Shown here: positions 33,521 through 42,966 of the stretch, one piece after another
Numbering within the stretch: the stretch's first letter is position 1
Layout: every line of letters starts with the position of its first letter
Assembly: GCA_021734025.1 (NCBI GenBank)
Contig: JAIPJS010000020.1
Location: 1 to 64,000 of the forward strand
Length of the DNA stretch: 64,000 nucleotides
Origin: Candidatus Neomarinimicrobiota bacterium
Lineage (GTDB): Bacteria > Fidelibacterota > JAANXI01
Reading direction: 5' to 3'
Program-made: the position numbers and the translations under genes
Notes under the pieces: generated by a model
Seen by the model: only the letters and a program-made list of their open reading frames with translations
The model's database searches: none
Told to the model about the DNA's origin: nothing

Positions 33521-34669
33521 ATGGCTGTCCGAACCGACATCCGCGCAGAAATCAATTTTTCGAATCTTCGAAAAAACATCCGGAATCTGAAAGAACACAT
33601 CCATCCCTCCAGAATTATCGGAGTGGTGAAGGCGAATGCGTATGGTCACGGGGTTATCGAGGTTTCCCAAGTCCTCCGGGAAGAAGGCATTGACATGTTT
33701 GCGGTAGCCTTTCCGGCAGAGGCGGCAGAGCTCCGGGAGGCAGGAATTGATGCCCGCATCATTATCCTGGACAAACTGTGGGATCGAGAATTGGGGCAAG
33801 TTTTCGAGTACAATCTGGAGCCGATCCTCGCCTCGGATGACGATTTTGAGCGACTGAGTCACGCCGCCGAAGAGCGTCAACAGAAGCTGCCGGTACATCT
33901 GAAAATCGACACCGGGATGGGCCGTCTCGGCTACCTGTACAATCAGTACGAAGAGCCACTTCAGCAGGTCTTGGATCATCCGTGGTTGGAACTGGCGGGG
34001 GTGATGTCGCACTTTTCGACTGCGGACGAGCCGCAACGGGAGCATACGGAAATCCAGGCAGATCGGTACAGAAAAATCCATAGAAAATTGCAGTCGCTGC
34101 CGGGAGACAATCCACCGCTGTTCCACCTGAGCAATTCCGGGGGCGCGCTCTATCTCCCCGAAACCGGATACGACATGGTGCGTCTGGGACTCTCCATGTA
34201 CGGGGTTGCGCCTTCACGGGAGGAGACGCAGCCGTTCGAACTCCACCAGGTTATGCAATTGAAATCGAAGGTGGCGTATATCAAGAATTTACCGGAGGGA
34301 TTTCCCATCGGATATGGTGCCACCTACCATACCAAGAAAAATTCGACCATCCTGGTCTGTCCCGGCGGATACGAGGACGGCATTCCGCGTCGATACGGAG
34401 GCACCGGTGAGGTACTGATTCACAGAAAGCGTTTTCCCATCGTTGGAAACGTCAGCATGGATACGTTTATGGTGGATGTCTACGATGAGCCGGTCAACGT
34501 CGGTGACGAAGTGGTGATCCTCGGTGAGCAGGGAGGCAATACAATCTCCGTCTGGGAAATGGCGGAGAAACTTGGGCTGATTCCGTACGAGGTCACCTGC
34601 GGTATTTCGTCGAGAGTCGGGCGGGTCTTTGTTGAAGAAGGTGAAGGGGAATCGGGTATAAGGGTATAG
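33521..34669 (+). CDS. alr: Alanine racemase
   Basis: 382 residues. The PLP lysine is in GVVKANAYGHGVIEV (Lys about 37). The fold-III barrel continues with LKIDTGMGRLGY, GVMSHFSTADE, FHLSNSGGALYLPE and MVRLGLSMYGVAP. The second-domain tyrosine lies in IGYGATYHT (about 268), and GNVSMDTFMVDV is the usual C-terminal signature. It makes D-alanine for peptidoglycan. It opens the cell-wall island but is flanked by repeats, so it is probably transcribed alone. Confidence 0.97.
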   Translation: MAVRTDIRAEINFSNLRKNIRNLKEHIHPSRIIGVVKANAYGHGVIEVSQVLREEGIDMFAVAFPAEAAELREAGIDARIIILDKLWDRELGQVFEYNLEPILASDDDFERLSHAAEERQQKLPVHLKIDTGMGRLGYLYNQYEEPLQQVLDHPWLELAGVMSHFSTADEPQREHTEIQADRYRKIHRKLQSLPGDNPPLFHLSNSGGALYLPETGYDMVRLGLSMYGVAPSREETQPFELHQVMQLKSKVAYIKNLPEGFPIGYGATYHTKKNSTILVCPGGYEDGIPRRYGGTGEVLIHRKRFPIVGNVSMDTFMVDVYDEPVNVGDEVVILGEQGGNTISVWEMAEKLGLIPYEVTCGISSRVGRVFVEEGEGESGIRV

Positions 34670-34677
34670 AGGGTTTT

Positions 34678-34711
34678 CCGCTTAAAGACCGGGAAACGGG
34701 TTTAAGCGGGG
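34678..34711. repeat. CCGCTTAAA...TTTAAGCGG hairpin downstream of alr
   Basis: 9-bp arms around GACCGGGAAACGGG. It is the same family as 6228-6255 and 46675-46708 and could act as the alr terminator, although no long T run follows. Confidence 0.6.
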
Positions 34712-34744
34712 AATAATGCGGAGTAGGGAATAAGGACAGATTAA

Positions 34745-34960
34745 ATAACAAAAACCCAATGTCCAATATCGAATGACCAAGTGCCCAATTCATGCCCCCG
34801 AATGAAAATAAACAGAAGGAAACAGTGGAAACCCCGGCACTGGAGACATTGGACTCTGGAGGGATGACACTAGACGTTTTTAACTATAACACTGTAACAC
34901 AAAAACACATTAATACGCCTTTCAACTCAAACGTTCGACTGCCTGAACACTCAAACACTC
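34745..34960. repeat. Low-complexity intergenic segment upstream of the NagX-like gene
   Basis: Contains CCCAATGTCCAATATCGAAT-type words (34755-34774), TAACTATAACACTGTAACAC (34881-34900) and CGAACACTCAAACACTCC-like spacing just before the next ATG. The TCCAATGTCCAA words recur at 63000-63160. Confidence 0.6.
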
Positions 34961-34964
34961 CCTT

Positions 34965-36107
34965 ATGTCCGCAATCAAAAAAACAGAACGCCTGACTTCG
35001 CTGGATGCCTTCCGCGGACTGGCCATCGCCGGGATGATCCTGGTGAACAATCCCGGCAGCTGGGCGCATATTTATGATCCGCTGGAACACGCCGAATGGC
35101 ACGGCTGGACGCCGACTGATCTGATCTTTCCGTTCTTCCTGTTCATCGTCGGCGTAGCGATGACGTTTTCGCTTAGCAAGCTACGGCGTCATAATGTTTC
35201 GAAGGTCGAAATCTACAAAAAGGTGCTGAGGCGGACGCTCATCCTGTTTGGTCTCGGACTCTTTCTGAATGCGTTTCCATTTGTGCAGTTCGAGTCGCTT
35301 CGAGCCATCGATTATTCGTCCCTGAGAATCATGGGAGTTCTGCAGCGGATCGCGCTGTGTTATCTGTTTGCGTCAATTATTATGTTGGAGTTCAGGAAAC
35401 CACTCTGGCACGGCGCCTGGGCATTCGGTCTGATCATCTTTTACTGGATAGTTATGTTTACCATACCGGTACCTGGGCATGGTGCTGGTGATTTATCCAT
35501 GGAAGGCAATCTGGCAGCGTATCTGGATCAACTAATTCTGCCGAATCATCTCTGGAAACCGGGTTGGGATCCTGAGGGACTCCTGAGTACAATTCCCGCC
35601 ACAGGAACGGTGCTATTCGGCATACTGACAGGACACCTGTTGCATAAAGGATGGTCGAACGGACAAAAGTTTCTCGCCATGGCCATCGCTGGGATTCTTG
35701 GAATAATTTCGGGCTATGTTGTGAATATCTGGTTTCCCATTAACAAGGGACTCTGGTCGACGTCATACGTACTGTTCACGGCGGGAATGGCGCTGTTAAT
35801 ATTGGCGCTGTTCTACTGGCTCATTGATATGAAGGGTATCAAAAAATGGGCGAAACCGCTCGTAGTATACGGCATGAACGCCATCACAGTGTTCGTACTG
35901 GCCGGACTGCTGTCCCGGCTTTTGACACTGATCAAAATTCCGGTTTCCGGAGGATCAATCTCGGTGAAAGGGTACATTTATCATCACCTGCTGACTCCAA
36001 TTGCCTCACCGGTCGATGCTTCATTAATTTACGCGGTAATTTATGTTATCTTCTGGCTTGGGATGATGTGGATGCTCTACCGGCGGAAGGTTTTTATCAA
36101 GATTTAG
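34965..36107 (+). CDS. NagX/HGSNAT-like membrane acyltransferase (DUF5009 family)
   Basis: 380 residues with about ten hydrophobic segments. It begins KKTERLTSLDAFRGLAIAGM and continues WTPTDLIFPFFLFIVGVAMT, the signature of the COG4299 family that includes human heparan-alpha-glucosaminide N-acetyltransferase and bacterial NagX. In bacteria these proteins occur with amino-sugar utilisation genes and are thought to help move or acetylate glucosamine-containing sugars at the membrane. Its location between alr and NagZ supports a role in cell-wall sugar recycling. The activity itself is inferred. Confidence 0.85.
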   Translation: MSAIKKTERLTSLDAFRGLAIAGMILVNNPGSWAHIYDPLEHAEWHGWTPTDLIFPFFLFIVGVAMTFSLSKLRRHNVSKVEIYKKVLRRTLILFGLGLFLNAFPFVQFESLRAIDYSSLRIMGVLQRIALCYLFASIIMLEFRKPLWHGAWAFGLIIFYWIVMFTIPVPGHGAGDLSMEGNLAAYLDQLILPNHLWKPGWDPEGLLSTIPATGTVLFGILTGHLLHKGWSNGQKFLAMAIAGILGIISGYVVNIWFPINKGLWSTSYVLFTAGMALLILALFYWLIDMKGIKKWAKPLVVYGMNAITVFVLAGLLSRLLTLIKIPVSGGSISVKGYIYHHLLTPIASPVDASLIYAVIYVIFWLGMMWMLYRRKVFIKI

Positions 36108-36114
36108 AACTGAT

Positions 36115-36165
36115 GGCACGCTGTCCCCGACAAGTCGGAGAACGCTCCGGTCGGGATGACTCAAT
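36115..36165. repeat. R1-like fragment
   Basis: CACGCTGTCCCCGACAAGTC with GGAGAACGCTCCGGTCGGGA and TGACTC: a small hairpin plus the R1 right-arm end GGTCGGGATGACT. Confidence 0.5.
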
Positions 36166-36374
36166 ACTAATGGCGAATACAACTCACTTTATAGGTCTCC
36201 GAGAGGAATAAGAGGGTGAGATCGTTTGTATAAGATGCAATCGGTTTATAACTATATTCATTTGCTAATTAATCATAAAAACAGATAATCTGAATATTGA
36301 CAAATCCTGGAAAATGGGGTTCATCGAGGCTACAATGATTCAATGGGATTAATGAAAAGGAGACCTTTTGTTTT

Positions 36375-36543
36375 GGCACTTTTTTTAAAAAAAAGTGCCA
36401 AAAAATCCGGCAGGGCTGTTTGTTTCTAGAACATCTACGCCGGGCTCCCTATCAAACCCAGAACTCAGTCGCTCTGCTCCTTCAGACAGCTGGGTTTGAT
36501 GCACGGTCGCCTGGCAGAAGTTCTACGAAACAAACAGCAAGGC
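36375..36543. repeat. R2 element, left half, copy e
   Basis: Hairpin GGCACTTTTTT/AAAAAGTGCC; AAAAAATCCGGC (a variant of ATCAAGGC); outer arms GCTGTTTGTTTC/GAAACAAACAGC; inner stem ATCAAACCCAG/CTGGGTTTGAT around AACTCAGTCGCTCTGC...CAGACAG. No module C. Confidence 0.85.
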
Positions 36544-36592
36544 CGAATAAAAGCCAACAAAATAAATTGTCCGTATAAATAATTTCTAAGAT

Positions 36593-36762
36593 GGCCTTCA
36601 AATCAATTTCGCTCTATTGGCCAATGACCGGAGGACTGGTCAAACCAGGTGTCTGACCGAAGGGAGTTTCTGGTTTGAGCCCGGAGGGCATTATAGCCAA
36701 TACCGAAATTGATTTGTCAGCCTTGACCTTTTGGGCACTTTTATGTCAAGATAAAAGTGCCA
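36593..36762. repeat. R2 element, left half, copy f (inverted)
   Basis: Opposite orientation to copy e. GGCCTTCAAATCAATTTC pairs with GAAATTGATTTG; the inner pair TCAAACCAG/CTGGTTTGA flanks GTGTCTGACCGAAGGGAGTT; it ends in CCTTGACC and hairpin GGCACTTTTA/TAAAAGTGCC. Copies e and f stand back to back and end 23 bp before the NagZ start. Confidence 0.85.
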
Positions 36763-36784
36763 TAAAAAACACTGAGGATTTACA

Positions 36785-39667
36785 ATGCATAAATTGAAGC
36801 AAATTCATTCTATTTTAATCCTAATAACCATCACAACTCTACTCGCTTCCTGCACTCCAAAACCATCACTCCAACCGGAAGAGAGGAAACCGAAACCGGC
36901 ACCGGTTTCGGTTGAGGCGATGCTGGACAGCATGACTATCGAGGAAAAGGTCGGCCAGCTGTTCATGATGGACTTCCGATCGGATTTTTACAACGAGCAG
37001 AGCTGGACCTTCAAGCAAATCTCCCACTGGATCGAAGAATACAAGGTCGGCGGGTTGATTATGTTTGCCGGCGCGCCGTACGAAGCGGCCCGAAATGTAG
37101 AACGGTTCCAGGCAATTTCCGAAAATCCGTTGCTCGTCGCCGCTGACTTCGAGTGGGGCTTGCCCATGCGAATCTCCGCCGGAACGCGATTTCCCGAAAA
37201 TATGGCTATTGCCGCCACCGGGGATCCTGAGAACGCGTATCGCCAGGGAAAAATCACCGCCAGAGAAGCCAGGACGCTGGGTGTGAACGTCTCGTTTTCC
37301 CCGGTGATGGACGTGAATAACAATCCGGATAATCCAATTATCAACGTCCGCGCCTATGGGGAGGATCCGCAGCAGGTGGCGGAATACGGAGTGCAGTACA
37401 TCAAGGGGCTCCAGGAGAATGGAGTCGCTGCCACCGCCAAACACTTTCCCGGTCACGGCGACACGGATATGGACTCCCACCTGGATCTGCCGGTCATCGA
37501 CGTGAATCAGGCGCGACTTGATTCATTGGAGCTGGTACCGTTCAAGGCGGCAATCGATTCGGGCGTCAAGGGCATCATGGCGGCGCATATCGCCCTGCCG
37601 CAGATCACCGATGGTAACGCGCCGGCTACCTTTTCGCCGACATTTTTGCAGTCCGTACTCCGGGATTCGCTGGGATTCAACGGCGTTGTCTTCTCCGACG
37701 CGCTGAACATGGGGGGCGTCACCAACAACTACTGGCCCGGCGAGACGGCAGTCCGCGCTGTCAACGCCGGGGTGGATATGCTGCTCATGTCGCCGGATAT
37801 GGCTCTGGCGTACCACACCGTCCTCGAAGCAGTGCAGGATGGCCGGATTACCGAAGACAGACTGAACCAGGCCGTGCGGCGGATTCTCACACTGAAGAAA
37901 GAGACAGACGTTTTCGAACAAACAATCCCCGAGCAGTCCGAGATGGAGGTAGAACTGGAGCTCCCGATAGATGAGGTATTCGCTGACGGATTGTTCCAAA
38001 AGGCCGTAACGTTGGTGAAGGACTCCGTCAATACCCTGCCCCTGAATGCCGGGGAAATCGATTCTGTGGTGACCCTCATTGTCACCGACGACCTCCGGTA
38101 TGGCTGGCCTGGAAGCACGTTTCTCTGGTCGATTAAGAGCCGCATAGACAGCGCCGGAGCCCATTATCTGGGGCCTGACGCTGCTGACAGTACCCTAATT
38201 AAAATCCGGGAAGCGATGAAGGGGGCGGATGCGACAATTGTAGGCGTATTTTTGCGGTTCGCCGATCACAAGGGCACTATCCGGATGCCGAAACGACAGC
38301 AGGAGTTACTGCGCGAAATCTACAGAGAGCAAAAACAGGTGGTTACCGTGGGATTCGGTACACCGTATCTACTCCGGTATTTCCCGGAGGCGCCGGCTTA
38401 TTTGGTTCCCTACAGCACCAACTCACAGGCGCAGCGGGCGGTGGTATCGGCTATCTTCGGAGAAAAACCGATCGCCGGAAAACTGCCTATCACACTCCCT
38501 TCGGGATACGAGAAAGGTCACGGTCTGTCCAGAGATGTCTCCTCCAATACATGGGCCGAACAGCAGGAGCCGAAGCGTTTTGAAGAGGTGGAGTCCCTGA
38601 TTCAATCCGCAATCGCAGATTCGGTCTCGCCAGGGATGGCGGTGTATATCGCAAGGAATGATACCATCAGATTTGCCAAAGGATTTGGTCATTTTACCTA
38701 CGATTCACTCTCCTCGGCTGTGAGCAGAAAAACCACCTTTGACCTGGCATCCTTGACCAAGGTGATTGCCACTACGCCCGTTGCCATGGAGATGTACGAG
38801 GATAACTACCTGCACCTGGACAAGCCGGTGTCGGCGTACATTCCGGGATTTTCCGGCGGACTCAAGGACAACGTAAAGATCAAACATCTCCTCACACATA
38901 CCTCGGGACTCACACCGTATCTTCGCTTCTGGGAGCTGACCGACGACCCGGAGCAGGTCATGGATATGATCATCAACTCCGAACTGGAATATGCGCCGGG
39001 TGACTCCACGGCCTACAGCGACCTTGGTATCATCCTGCTGGGCGAAATCCTGGAAAAACTCGGCCGGGCGCCGCTGGATGAACTGGCCAGCAGACAAATT
39101 TTTCGTCCGCTTGGCATGGAGAATACAGAATTCGAACCGAACCGGAACATCTGGGACATGATTGCACCCACGGAATACGATTCCACTTACCGGGAACGAA
39201 TGATTCAGGGAGAGGTGCACGACCGGAATACAGCGTTTCTTGGCGGCGTTGCGGGCCATGCGGGTCTGTTTTCTACCATAGATGATCTGGGCAGGTACGC
39301 GCAGATGCTGTTATCAAATGGATACTACAACGGTCGGAAGTATTTCAGTTCTGCAACGATTGATACGTTTACCGCCCGACAAAATATCGTTCACGGCAGC
39401 TCCCGGGCGCTGGGCTGGGACACGCCAAGTCGCCACGGGAGCCTGTTCGGAGATTACTTCTCCCCAAAGGCATATTGCCACCTCGGATTCACCGGGACGT
39501 CCATCATCGTCGATCCGGAATATGACATTATCGTGATCCTGCTGACCAACAGGGTCTTCCCAACCAGAGAAAACCGGAAGATCGGCGATTTCCGGCCGAA
39601 GTTTCACAACGCGGTGATGAAGGCGTTGCTGTCGGAGCAGGAACTGGAGATCGAGAGGGGAAGATAA
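36785..39667 (+). CDS. GH3 beta-N-acetylhexosaminidase (NagZ-like) fused to a serine beta-lactamase-fold domain
   Basis: 960 residues. A lipobox TTLLASC predicts a lipoprotein. The GH3 part (about 40-370) has KHFPGHGDTDMDSHLDLP (about 218-235, with the His-Asp acid/base loop typical of NagZ) and VVFSDALNMGG (nucleophile Asp about 304). A GH3 C-terminal-type domain follows (about 385-600). The last third is a beta-lactamase/class C penicillin-binding fold: LASLTK (SxxK, about 655-658), HTSG, and YSDLG (YxN position with Asp). It could remove GlcNAc from muropeptides and act on peptides or esters in the same place. Such fusions are known in Bacteroidetes. The substrate of the second domain is unknown. 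Confidence 0.92.
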   Translation: MHKLKQIHSILILITITTLLASCTPKPSLQPEERKPKPAPVSVEAMLDSMTIEEKVGQLFMMDFRSDFYNEQSWTFKQISHWIEEYKVGGLIMFAGAPYEAARNVERFQAISENPLLVAADFEWGLPMRISAGTRFPENMAIAATGDPENAYRQGKITAREARTLGVNVSFSPVMDVNNNPDNPIINVRAYGEDPQQVAEYGVQYIKGLQENGVAATAKHFPGHGDTDMDSHLDLPVIDVNQARLDSLELVPFKAAIDSGVKGIMAAHIALPQITDGNAPATFSPTFLQSVLRDSLGFNGVVFSDALNMGGVTNNYWPGETAVRAVNAGVDMLLMSPDMALAYHTVLEAVQDGRITEDRLNQAVRRILTLKKETDVFEQTIPEQSEMEVELELPIDEVFADGLFQKAVTLVKDSVNTLPLNAGEIDSVVTLIVTDDLRYGWPGSTFLWSIKSRIDSAGAHYLGPDAADSTLIKIREAMKGADATIVGVFLRFADHKGTIRMPKRQQELLREIYREQKQVVTVGFGTPYLLRYFPEAPAYLVPYSTNSQAQRAVVSAIFGEKPIAGKLPITLPSGYEKGHGLSRDVSSNTWAEQQEPKRFEEVESLIQSAIADSVSPGMAVYIARNDTIRFAKGFGHFTYDSLSSAVSRKTTFDLASLTKVIATTPVAMEMYEDNYLHLDKPVSAYIPGFSGGLKDNVKIKHLLTHTSGLTPYLRFWELTDDPEQVMDMIINSELEYAPGDSTAYSDLGIILLGEILEKLGRAPLDELASRQIFRPLGMENTEFEPNRNIWDMIAPTEYDSTYRERMIQGEVHDRNTAFLGGVAGHAGLFSTIDDLGRYAQMLLSNGYYNGRKYFSSATIDTFTARQNIVHGSSRALGWDTPSRHGSLFGDYFSPKAYCHLGFTGTSIIVDPEYDIIVILLTNRVFPTRENRKIGDFRPKFHNAVMKALLSEQELEIERGR

Positions 39668-39674
39668 AAACTTC

Positions 39675-39796
39675 CAGTCATCCCGAGCGGAGGCCCGACT
39701 ATTCGGGACGGAGTCGAGGGATCTCGTTATTTTCACTGAGGAGGTAACTTTACGAGATCCCTCCGCTTCGCTACGCTCCGGTCGGGATGACTCGAC
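39675..39796. repeat. R1 unit, clean inverted pair
   Basis: Left arm AGTCATCCCGAGCGGA ... GAGTCGAGGGATCTCGT and right arm ACGAGATCCCTCCGC ... CGGTCGGGATGACT are nearly perfect inverted copies around TATTTTCACTGAGGAGGTAA. This is the least disturbed R1 copy in the window. A GCCCGACTATTCGGGAC mini-hairpin lies in the left arm. Confidence 0.85.
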
Positions 39797-39849
39797 AATC
39801 ATGACAAACCAGCAAGGATGACTCTAATCATTATCACAGTTCATAATCC

Positions 39850-41418
39850 ATGGGCCTGACCTCCGTCGACTATATCGTCATCGTGGTTTATCTGGCCGGC
39901 GTGGCGGTGGCCGGTATCCTGGCGGCCGGGCGACAGAAGTCGACGTCCGACTATTTTCTCGGCGGACACCGCATCCCGTGGTGGGCGGTGCTGTTTTCTG
40001 TGGTGGCCACCGAAACCAGTACGCTGACATTTATCAGCGTCCCCGCCGTGGCGTATGGCGGAAACATGACTTTCCTGCAGATTACCCTCGGATATATCGC
40101 AGGCAGGATTACGGTGGCCCTGATTTTCCTGCCACGATATTACGAAGGTGAGCTCTCCACGGCCTACCAGTTCCTCGGGAAGCGGTTTGGTGACTCCATG
40201 CGGAACATCACCAGCAGTACCTTCATGGTCACGCGTCTACTGGCGGACGGTGTTCGCCTGTTCGCGACGGCCATCCCACTGGCAGTGATTTTGAGAATGG
40301 GCGGTGGATTTGCCGGGCTCACGGATCTGCAGATCTATCTGCTCTCTATCATCGCTATCGCCGGAGTGACAATGGTCTATACCTTCATTGGTGGAATCAA
40401 GGCTGTGGTCTGGATGGACGTGATCCAGATGACCGTGTACATCGGCGGGGCATTGATAGCTGTTGGGATTATTTTAACACATTTGCCGAACGGACTGCGG
40501 AGCGCGCTGTCCCTGGCGGGTGAATCCGGCAAGCTAGAGACCATCCGGTTTGGATTCGATATGTCCTTTCGCGAGTTCATTGCAACACCGTACACCTTTT
40601 TCACCGCCCTGATCGGTGGCGGGATCTTTTCTGTGGCGTCCCACGGGACGGATCAATTGATCGTCCAAAGATTGCTCACGACCAGAGACCTGAGGAACAG
40701 CCAGAAGGCGCTTATCGGGAGCGGATTTGTCATCCTGTTCCAATTTGCCCTGTTCCTGTTCATAGGCATCCTGTTGTATGGCTTTTACGACGGGCAATCT
40801 GTCGCACAGCTCGGATTAACGAATACCGATGAAATCTTTGCAAAGTTTATTGTTGAGGAACTGCCGATTGGGCTTTCGGGGCTCATTGTGGCGGCGCTGT
40901 TTGCGGCAGCCATGAGCAGTTTGAGCTCGTCGCTGAACTCCCTGGCATCTGCGACCACCCTGGATTTGTACAAGCCGTACTTCGGAAAGGATGATTCGCC
41001 GGAGAAAGAACTCAAAATTTCCCGGTTCATCACCATCATCTGGGGATTGATATTAACCGGGGCGGCGTTTCTGTTTGCGGTGATTCAACTTGGCGCGGAA
41101 GGCGAGCAGCCGGCCGTAGTGGAGCTGGGACTCAGCATCGCTTCCTACACGTACGGTGGACTCCTTGGTGCATTCGCCCTGGGCATTCTGTTTAAACGAC
41201 CGGAGCGTTTGGACGCGGTCGTTGGATTTTTCGCCGGATTGGTTACATTACTCTTTCTCGTGAAGGGGCCGGTGCAGAACCTGCTCCCAGGGGAAGGGCT
41301 GGCAATCGCGTGGCCGCTCTACACAGTGGTTGGCAGTTTGGTTGTGGTACTGGTGGGGAATGCTTCGCGGATCATTCGAGAGCAAATGTTGAAGAGAGAG
41401 GAAAATATTGAGCCGTAG
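39850..41418 (+). CDS. Sodium:solute symporter (SSS family)
   Basis: 522 residues, about 13 membrane segments, the usual SSS size. DYFLGGHRIPWWAVLFSVVATE (split as DYFLGGHRIPWW and AVLFSVVATETST) near residues 36-55 and FAAAMSSLSSSLNSLASATT (about 350-370, sodium-site serines) are the family signatures. It imports a sugar, amino acid or acid with Na+. Its position between NagZ and NamZ suggests an amino sugar or muropeptide-derived substrate; this is inference from context. No ribosome-binding site is evident. Confidence 0.92.
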   Translation: MGLTSVDYIVIVVYLAGVAVAGILAAGRQKSTSDYFLGGHRIPWWAVLFSVVATETSTLTFISVPAVAYGGNMTFLQITLGYIAGRITVALIFLPRYYEGELSTAYQFLGKRFGDSMRNITSSTFMVTRLLADGVRLFATAIPLAVILRMGGGFAGLTDLQIYLLSIIAIAGVTMVYTFIGGIKAVVWMDVIQMTVYIGGALIAVGIILTHLPNGLRSALSLAGESGKLETIRFGFDMSFREFIATPYTFFTALIGGGIFSVASHGTDQLIVQRLLTTRDLRNSQKALIGSGFVILFQFALFLFIGILLYGFYDGQSVAQLGLTNTDEIFAKFIVEELPIGLSGLIVAALFAAAMSSLSSSLNSLASATTLDLYKPYFGKDDSPEKELKISRFITIIWGLILTGAAFLFAVIQLGAEGEQPAVVELGLSIASYTYGGLLGAFALGILFKRPERLDAVVGFFAGLVTLLFLVKGPVQNLLPGEGLAIAWPLYTVVGSLVVVLVGNASRIIREQMLKREENIEP

Positions 41419-41528
41419 CATGTCGGAGCGAAACTGAGAACCTGAATTATAGGGGCTTTATCTCTACCATAGCCGACACAGGAAAGTTCAACACAAAATA
41501 TTTATAATCCATAAGAAATTATCATTAG

Positions 41529-42791
41529 ATGAATCAAAACACTGCACCATTGACGGATATCCTGGAGAACGAGTCGCTTATAACTGGAATTCGCCGCCGG
41601 TTTGGTACGCCGACCTATGTCTATTCGGCTGATCGAATTCGTGAGAATATTTCCGGACTGCGGCAAAACATGACGGTTCATCTGCAAAATTCTCAGTTAC
41701 TCTACGCGGTAAAGGCGAATATGAATCCGGTACTGATGCAGGTGATGCTGGATGCAGAGCCGGAGCTGGGCTTCGACTGTTCCAGTCCCGGCGAATTGAA
41801 AATTGCCAGAGAGGTGGGAGGTAAGGAAGCGCATATTATCTTTTCTGGGAATTACGAGTCGCCCGAAGATCTGAAATACGCACTGTCCGCCGGAGTGCCC
41901 ATCAACTTCGATGATATCACATCGTATCAGCGCTGCCGTGAGATCGGGATGCCTGAGGTGATCTCCTTTCGTGTGAATCCCGGCGAAGGGAAGGGCGCGT
42001 TTCCCGGCATCGTTACCGCCGGCGACGATGTGAAGTTTGGGATCTCCAGGGAAAAGATCGGCGATGCATATCGGATGGCAATGGATGATGGTGTCAAACA
42101 ATTCGGCCTGCATACTATGGTCGGCTCCGGCATCCTGGATGCGGACTATTTTGCGTGGAATTGCGACAGAGTGCTGGAGATAGCCACATCTCTGGAACAG
42201 GAACTCGGAATTCACTTCGAATTCATCGACCTCGGCGGGGGATTCGGGATTCCGTATAATGAAAATGAGTCCCCGCTGAATACCGAAAAGTTATTTGCCG
42301 GCGTCGGCGAAATTACGGATAAATATTACACAGCAGATTCGCCGACTATTATCTACGAACCCGGACGGTATTTGATCGGCGATGCCGGATTCGTCCTGAC
42401 GTCAGTGACCGGCACCAAGGAAGACGAACAGTATTACGCGGGACTGGATATCGGCATGAACCAGTTTCTGCGTCCGGTGCTCTATAACGCCTACCACCGG
42501 ATCATTCCGCTGGGAAAAGCTGCTCACCGGGAAACCAGGCGGACACAGGTCACCGGACAGGTCTGCGAGAACACGGATCGCCTGGCCAGAGATCGAGCAC
42601 TGCCGAAACTCCAGACTGGCGACCTATGCGCCATCTTGGATGCCGGAGCGTATGGATTTGCCATGGCCAGCCAGTACAACGGCCGACCGCTGCCCGCCGA
42701 GGTGCTCGTCGACGGCGACACCGTGTCCCTGATCCGGCAGCGGGAGTCGCTGGATGACCTGACGAAGAACGTGGCGTATCCGTTGGGGTAG
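41529..42791 (+). CDS. lysA: Diaminopimelate decarboxylase
   Basis: 420 residues. It is a fold-III PLP decarboxylase: FGTPTYVYSADRI near the N-terminus, LLYAVKANMNPVLMQVML (PLP Lys about 61), GFDCSSPGELKIA, LHTMVGSGI, IDLGGGFGIPYNE (PLP phosphate loop), IYEPGRYLIGDAG and ILDAGAYGFAMASQYN. It turns meso-diaminopimelate into lysine. The dap genes lie 10 kb away at 51-55 kb. A related carboxynorspermidine or D-ornithine-type decarboxylase is possible but the motifs fit LysA. Together with the aminoadipate operon this is a second route to lysine. Confidence 0.88.
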   Translation: MNQNTAPLTDILENESLITGIRRRFGTPTYVYSADRIRENISGLRQNMTVHLQNSQLLYAVKANMNPVLMQVMLDAEPELGFDCSSPGELKIAREVGGKEAHIIFSGNYESPEDLKYALSAGVPINFDDITSYQRCREIGMPEVISFRVNPGEGKGAFPGIVTAGDDVKFGISREKIGDAYRMAMDDGVKQFGLHTMVGSGILDADYFAWNCDRVLEIATSLEQELGIHFEFIDLGGGFGIPYNENESPLNTEKLFAGVGEITDKYYTADSPTIIYEPGRYLIGDAGFVLTSVTGTKEDEQYYAGLDIGMNQFLRPVLYNAYHRIIPLGKAAHRETRRTQVTGQVCENTDRLARDRALPKLQTGDLCAILDAGAYGFAMASQYNGRPLPAEVLVDGDTVSLIRQRESLDDLTKNVAYPLG

Positions 42792-42837
42792 GACATTGGT
42801 TCTCGGGCCTGCGTAGAATACAACTCCATCCCCTTGT

Positions 42838-42866
42838 TCCCCTTCCTCTTCGGAAGAGGAAGGGGA
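42838..42866. repeat. Inverted repeat after lysA
   Basis: TCCCCTTCCTCTTC and GAAGAGGAAGGGGA: 14-bp perfect arms around one base. It could serve as a terminator-like hairpin for lysA, but lacks a T tract. Confidence 0.7.
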
Positions 42867-42897
42867 GACGATTTTAGTATGCTAGCCAGAAACTTTT

Positions 42898-42919
42898 CCC
42901 CTCTCTTTAAAGAGAGGGG
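42898..42919. repeat. 22-bp perfect palindrome
   Basis: CCCCTCTCTTT directly joined to AAAGAGAGGGG, followed by ATTAAGGGGTGAG. It is the same kind of element as the one 32 bp upstream, both in the lysA-namZ gap. Confidence 0.75.
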
Positions 42920-42966
42920 ATTAAGGGGTGAGTTGTGTTTGTAAATGAGTACATATTGAATGAATA

